From contig OX031070.1 of the NCBI GenBank assembly GCA_943736015.1, positions 39,858,173-39,922,172 of the forward strand: a stretch of 64,000 nt of DNA. The letters are read 5' to 3'. Position 1 is the first letter of the stretch; each line of letters starts with the position of its first letter. Source of the DNA: Tridacna crocea (lineage: Eukaryota; Mollusca; Bivalvia; Cardiida; Cardiidae). This document shows positions 59,625-64,000 of this stretch, in pieces. The notes under the pieces were generated by a model. That model ran no database searches. It was not told the origin of the DNA and was given only the letters and a program-made list of their open reading frames with translations. The position numbers were made by a program, and so were the translations under genes.

Positions 59625-59873
59625 ACCGGCAAGATGGGGGCTTAATGCATCTAGGTGACGCATTATACTGAACAAATCCTTATCTATTTATAGATCTATA
59701 AATTCTATCTTGCGTAATAAATGACTGAATAATGTGGTAGTAACAGTCTATTGACATGCAGGAAATTTAAAGATAGCAAAAAGTTTTGGCCCATGTCAGT
59801 CTGTGCAGGCTGATACGAGTCGATACTTTTTGCTGACTGCATTAAACCTCCTTTTCACATAGCTTCGCTCAAA
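59625..59873. mobile_element. Family B MITE
   Basis: Left end GATGGGGGCTTAATGCATC, core GTTTTGGCCCATGTCAGTC with a shortened second arm, right end CCTCCTTTTCACATAGC. Confidence 0.65.
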
Positions 59874-60017
59874 TCCGTGACCGTTAGGAATATACCTTTC
59901 CGGAGTTGTATCGAAACATCATGAGGAAGGGAGAGCATGGAGCATTTATTAAAACAGCTTCTACACGCTTGGTTAATAGGCTAATAACTTCGGTATAAGC
60001 CCTACGCATTCCAGGTA

Positions 60018-60246
60018 TTAACCCATTACCAAACGACAATATTTAAGACTGGTCCAAATTGAAAGCATTTGCAGACGACAAAATAAAAGTGACTGAAAAT
60101 TTGAAATTTGTTTTGTGAAGGGTAGAAAGCATTGTGGGAAAAGGAGAAAATGCTGGTTACCAGCATTTTCTCCTTTTCTCACAATGTTTTTTAAAGGCTG
60201 CTTTCTCAGAGGCGTCAAAAGTAGGGATTGTGTGGTAATGGGTTAA
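60018..60246 (-). mobile_element. Family A MITE, complete
   Basis: TTAA at both ends, R half GACAAAATAAAAGTGACTG, hairpin with GGTTACC centre and one mismatch. Confidence 0.85.
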
Positions 60247-60251
60247 CGGGA

Positions 60252-60468
60252 TTGTTATTGCGTCATAGCAGACAAGTCGAATCTTCGAAGAATACATGGA
60301 TCCGTGGAAATCGATATTTGACCAATCAGGACATCACATTTATTCTACCCGATGTCCAGCCTTGGTTCCTGCTATTTCGGCTCACAAATAAACGACTGTT
60401 AACGTTGGGAGGATGCAATACTCTTTATTTATGTTGTGTTTTTAACGTTTGACTTGCGCAGACAACGC
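60252..60468 (+). mobile_element. Family F 3' end with an insertion
   Basis: GCGTCATAGCAGACAAGTCG and TCTTCGAAGAATA match the F right end, which resumes at TTGCGCAGACAACG (about 60455-60468) after about 160 bp of foreign sequence. The rest of F is absent. Confidence 0.5.
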
Positions 60469-60695
60469 TAATATTTGTCTTCATTATATTCGCCAAGGGT
60501 ACTCAAGGTCATGTGACCGAAATACCGGGTAAAGAGGGAAGGAGGGAAGGGGGCTTACCGTGTGATCTACATTCCGCGATACCCGTTGAGATGCAGCGAT
60601 AAAATAGAATTTTATTTCCTCTCTCGTCGATATCCAATATCAAGTTCATCCCCGCGTTTTTGTAGTTTTGGGGTATTTGATAGGCTGTACCCGGC
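60469..60695. other. Unannotated intergenic sequence
   Basis: GGAAGGAGGGAAGGGG purine run. No element recognised. Confidence 0.3.
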
Positions 60696-60928
60696 TTAAC
60701 CCTTGACCAAACAATCACAGGTTTTTACGACCCTGAGATAGAAGCCTTTTAAAAACATTGTGGGAAAAAGGAGAAAATGCTGGTAACCAGCATTTTCTCC
60801 TTTTCCCACAATGTTTTTTTTTACCCTGCTGGGAGCGAATTTCCATTTTTAAATCACGTTTATTTTGTCGTCTGCAAATTCTCTCAATTTGGACATGTCT
60901 AAAGAGTTGTCGTTTGGTAAAGAGTTAA
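60696..60928 (+). mobile_element. Family A MITE, complete
   Basis: TTAA at both ends, perfect hairpin with GGTAACC centre, R end TTTGGTAAAGAGTTAA. Confidence 0.85.
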
Positions 60929-61004
60929 AGGAATGTCAACCTCGGTTTTTTGACACCCGATCCCCTGCATGTATACATGTATCAAACAACTGTCAACATG
61001 TAAA

Positions 61005-61100
61005 TGGTTTGTTTGTTTGATGTTAAACGCTGTTTTTGCCATTAATTCAGTTATACCGCGGTGGTCAGTGCGCCTATCCGTGTTTTTCGTTTGTTTGTTT
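61005..61100 (-). mobile_element. SINE 3' body fragment
   Basis: GATGTTAAACGCTGTTTTTGCC and ACCGCGGTGGTCAGTGCGCC match the 3' region of the SINE at 26520-26830 in reverse. Confidence 0.5.
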
Positions 61101-61744
61101 TTTTTTTTTCATCAGGAACAACATTCTTTTAACCCATTGACTGCATTACCACGTGAACATTTGCGAAACAGTAAAGAAGAGCGAGAGAGAAATGAATTGT
61201 AACGCAAAAACTATCGTCATTCCTCAGAGGTGGTTATTTAGATTTTTCACATCTCACCAAATTGAAAAAAATATTTATATAACTGAAATTTATATGAAAA
61301 ACCATTACGAATCATCAATGATTTAGAATCATAAAATTACAAAAAAATATATACATTTTTTTTTTTTTTTTTTTTTTGGTATTCCCTTAAAAGACTACGT
61401 AGCCTCTTAAGCTATTTTTAGATATTGCACCAATAAAAAAAAAATTATGGGAATGTCAAATGATTGGCACGTGATTAATGACGTTTAAATTCCATAACAT
61501 ATCAAACATGTAATTATTTTCCATAATGTCTTCTTCAGGTGCTGTTTGAAGCTTCTTCTGTGTATTTCCGGTGTGTCAAAGAGCGAGTTGCTCATGTAAA
61601 AATAGACCTTGTTTCGCGTCCTTATCGACCTTGGCCGTAGTAAATCCCCAATTTCTCTTGTTGTCGGATGGTTTTCGACTACTGTGGTTCAATAATGAAA
61701 GCTAAAAGGCTATGGGAGTACATGTATAAGGATGACTTTTTTTT
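61101..61744. other. AT-rich intergenic sequence with poly-T
   Basis: Poly-T tract at about 61356-61377. No gene or element recognised. Confidence 0.4.
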
Positions 61745-61865
61745 TTGTAGTTTTGTAAAATTTCGTCCCAAAATCTGGAGGGTCACCTTTAAAGACGATT
61801 TGGTAGAACTAGGGATCAAACCGGCCATCCTCCTACGTACGTAGACCAGTACTTCGAGATCAAAC
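61745..61865 (-). mobile_element. tRNA-like SINE remnant, minus strand
   Basis: Minus strand GATGGCCGGTTTGATCCC (B-box-like) with an A-box-like region near TACTGGTCTACG. Weak. Confidence 0.35.
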
Positions 61866-61872
61866 GAATGAG

Positions 61873-62041
61873 CCATTCTCTGTGAAAAGGGGGCTTAATG
61901 GACCTGCAAAAAGTATCGACACAGGTCAGCCTGCGCTGAGTATTTGTAGAATGCCATCTAGCGGGAGATAATGGTTCAGAAATGGCCTGCAGTACGCCAA
62001 AAGGACATTCGGATATTTACGTAAAGTGTCGTCTTGGACCA
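61873..62041. mobile_element. Junction of B, F and C half-elements
   Basis: B left half (ATTCTCTGTGAAAAGGGGGC to CAGGTCAGCCTGCGC) stops at 61936. The F left end in reverse (ATGCCATCTAGCGGGAGATAATG) occupies 61937-61973. A family C left half (AAAGGACATTCGGATATTT to GTGTCGTCTTGG) runs from 61998. Confidence 0.6.
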
Positions 62042-62174
62042 GGTGCTACTGCAAAATTGAACTATTTTCAATCCACGACCCGGAAGCAATCTCCCAGGGT
62101 TCACAGCGCAAATATAAGTTCCTGATGTTGCCTTTACATAAAAACAAAAGTAACTGGGTGTGACCATTGTCTAA

Positions 62175-62985
62175 TGAAAACAAAAGGGCCATGATGGCCC
62201 TGTGTTGCTCCACTGGCTTTTTAACCCTTACCACAAAAATTAAAGTGTTCGTGACCCTGAAATAAAGGGCCTTTGAAAACAATGAACACTGACAGGCAAT
62301 ACAAGCAGGTTAATTCATTGGCGTGAAAGGTGAAGTTCTTGGGGAAAAAAGCTAAATGATAGAAACCTTACTCTGGATTTAATATTCCAATCATGTGAGC
62401 ATACTATTAGCATCAAAATAACTCACTCTCCCTGAAAACAGAATATTTTCTATCAAAAAACTTAATATCTAGCACCAATCATGTATCACTGCAGTTCGAT
62501 AATCAAGGGAGGTAAATAGTAACTTTTTCTTTTACAAAAAGAGTTATTTCCCTTGATTAATAATTAAATTGAAATGGCTATATTTTGAAGTTCGTGTTAA
62601 ACCTGTGATCCCTGGAATGGAGCCAATTTTGACCCCAGGCCTATAATACGAAGAAACTTGTTAAAGGTCCATTAGATAAAGCTACATTCCAAATTCAGTA
62701 GCCCTGGGCCTTGTGGTTTCAGAGAAAAAGATTTTTAAAAATGTTTTTGTTTTTAGTTTGTTGCCATGGCAACCAGAGTTTTTGAAGGAATCAAATTCTT
62801 TCAAGAAATTCTGAAAATGTCCATGGCACGATCATTTCTGTAAAGTTTAATCACATTTAGATGGGTAGTTTTAGAGAAGAAGATGTTTGAAGTAAAAGTT
62901 AACGCACGCACGGACGGGCGCACGACGGACACTGGATGGCCACGCCATGACACACTGGGCTTCGGCAAGTGGAGCCAATCAAAGT
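62175..62985 (+). mobile_element. Dispersed element T of mollusc type
   Basis: Opens AAAGGGCCATGATGGCCC and GTGTTGCTCCACTGGC and closes ACGCACGGACGGGCGC, CCACGCCATGACACA and CAAGTGGAGCC. The internal inverted pair AATCAAGGGAGGTAA / TTTCCCTTGATTA is near 62501-62560. I associate these signatures with mollusc genomes from general knowledge. Non-coding. A family A L-end scrap (62222-62285) is embedded. Confidence 0.55.
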
Positions 62986-63138
62986 AAATGAAAAAGAACC
63001 AGTTTGACTTACCGTATCAGCACAATTTTTAAAGATCCAAGTGACGTACCGTAACCCTACAGAATCACAAGTCACATAAAATGCATACTTCCGGTCCTAC
63101 ATTGTGTCTTCGAGCAGCGGGTTTGTATTACAACTTGA

Positions 63139-63366
63139 TTTACTCTTCAACACACAATCCCGACTTTTAACGACCGTGAGAGAGAAGCCTTTTGAAAACA
63201 TTGTGGGAAAAAGAGAAAATGCTGGTAACCAGCATTTTCTCCTTTTCCCACAATGTTTTTTACCCTCCTCAAACCAAATTTTAATTTTTCAGTCACATTT
63301 ATTTTGTCCTCTGCAATGCCTTCAATTTGGAATCGTCTATAATTTTGTCGATTGGTAAAAAGTTAA
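63139..63366 (+). mobile_element. Family A MITE, complete
   Basis: L end slightly shortened (ACTCTTCAACACACAATCCC), perfect hairpin with GGTAACC centre, R end GATTGGTAAAAAGTTAA. Confidence 0.8.
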
Positions 63367-63644
63367 TGTCTGCTACGTACAAAACGGTAAAACAGATTAC
63401 GAGAGCAAAGATTGTGAGCGAAAACTTCACTTTATCAGGGACAAACTGTGGGACAAAACTAATTCTTCAAAAGATTACACTATCATACTCTAGATTTAAG
63501 ATAAGGTGGCACCATGTATTTTTAAACAAACCATTTTGCATTAGGGTTACTATGTGCTTCTTGGATACAAACATGTGATTAGGTTTTTAAAATATTCCCT
63601 CTGATTGTGGTCGAGTAAAGAATTGAGTTGTGTTCTGTGAAATG
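63367..63644. other. Unannotated intergenic sequence
   Basis: An 83-aa frame overlaps but has no support. No element recognised. Confidence 0.3.
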
Positions 63645-63905
63645 GCCTGAAACACGAAAAAAGGGGCATTCGGACATTTGCGTAAAGTGTCGTCTCGGAT
63701 CAGCCTGCGCAGTCCGCGCAGGCTTATCTTAAACGGCACTTTCCGTTTCAATGTAATTTTCAGTTTCGCACAAGTCTCCTGTAGCACAAAATCTAATGTA
63801 GTTGTAAAGTGCCGTCTCGGATTAGCCTGCGCAGACTGCGCAGGCTAATCCGAGACGACACGTTACGCAAATGTCTTAATGTCCCTTTTCGCGAGTTGTA
63901 AGCCA
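63645..63905. mobile_element. Family C MITE, complete, two hairpins
   Basis: Ends ACACGAAAAAAGGGGCATTC and CCCTTTTCGCGAGTTGT. First hairpin 63681-63745, second (near perfect) 63803-63867. Confidence 0.8.
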
Positions 63906-64000
63906 AATGGGAGTAAAATGCATCTGTAAAAGAGTAATGCAGGCGACTTTTTCCATCTTGCATTTGACCAACTTTGAAAACATTTGACTAACTTTGAAAT

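Noticed and set aside
5267..63358. Recurring small peptide containing ENIVGKGENAGNQHFLLFPQ
   Set aside because: Seen in dozens of frames, but always encoded by the family A hairpin and its flanks; frames break often and lie in both orientations. It is a repeat shadow rather than a peptide family.

Overview
This is eukaryotic nuclear DNA, most likely from a bivalve mollusc. The evidence is AT-rich intergenic sequence packed with short palindromic DNA transposons, tRNA-derived SINEs and long microsatellites. There is also a repeat at 62175-62985 (opening with GGGCCATGATGGCCC) that I associate with mollusc genomes. The organism call is inference from repeat style; no marker gene identifies a species. 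I see no operons, Shine-Dalgarno sites, CRISPR arrays, rRNA or functional tRNA genes.

Only two convincing protein-coding genes are present, both on the + strand and both open over their full length with no intron in the coding part: 11186-12799 (537 aa) and 29516-31390 (624 aa). They are paralogues. Each has an N-terminal PTB/PID-like domain of about 145 residues, then a low-complexity proline/tyrosine/arginine-rich tail, and a shared FMNERxF motif near the C-terminus. They look like cytoplasmic adaptor or scaffold proteins, but I recognise no named orthologue. The stretches just upstream of both genes (about 0.6 and 0.9 kb) are free of the repeats that fill the rest of the window.

Nearly everything else is repeats. 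The dominant family, called A here, is a ~230-bp TTAA-flanked MITE with a near-perfect central hairpin (arms read AAAAGGAGAAAATGCTGG). About 65 complete, partial or decayed copies occur, roughly one per kb, in both orientations, often in tandem or nested. I also define: A2 (TTAA-flanked relative with another hairpin); B, B-prime, C and G (palindromic MITEs with different ends but a related core, GRTCAGNCTGCRC); D (75-bp palindrome); E (palindromic array of GGTCATT units); F (~350 bp, 10-bp target duplications, MULE-like); J (8-bp duplications, hAT-like); K (older ~0.7-kb element hosting other insertions); V (long-TIR element in K); S (pogo/Tigger-like, TA duplication); R, N, T, U, X (dispersed repeats); and tRNA-derived SINEs. 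Family letters are local labels.

Layout: 1-11 kb, MITEs and simple repeats; 11.2-12.9 kb, first PTB-like gene; 13-28.6 kb, dense MITEs, nested K/J/F, SINEs and a ~0.95-kb GGTA/GGCA tract; 29.5-31.4 kb, second PTB-like gene, followed at once by five A elements; 33-64 kb, gene-free DNA with nested MITEs, three minisatellites or degenerate satellites, one well-bounded SINE and one pogo-like element. The many short ORFs here are translations of these repeats rather than genes.
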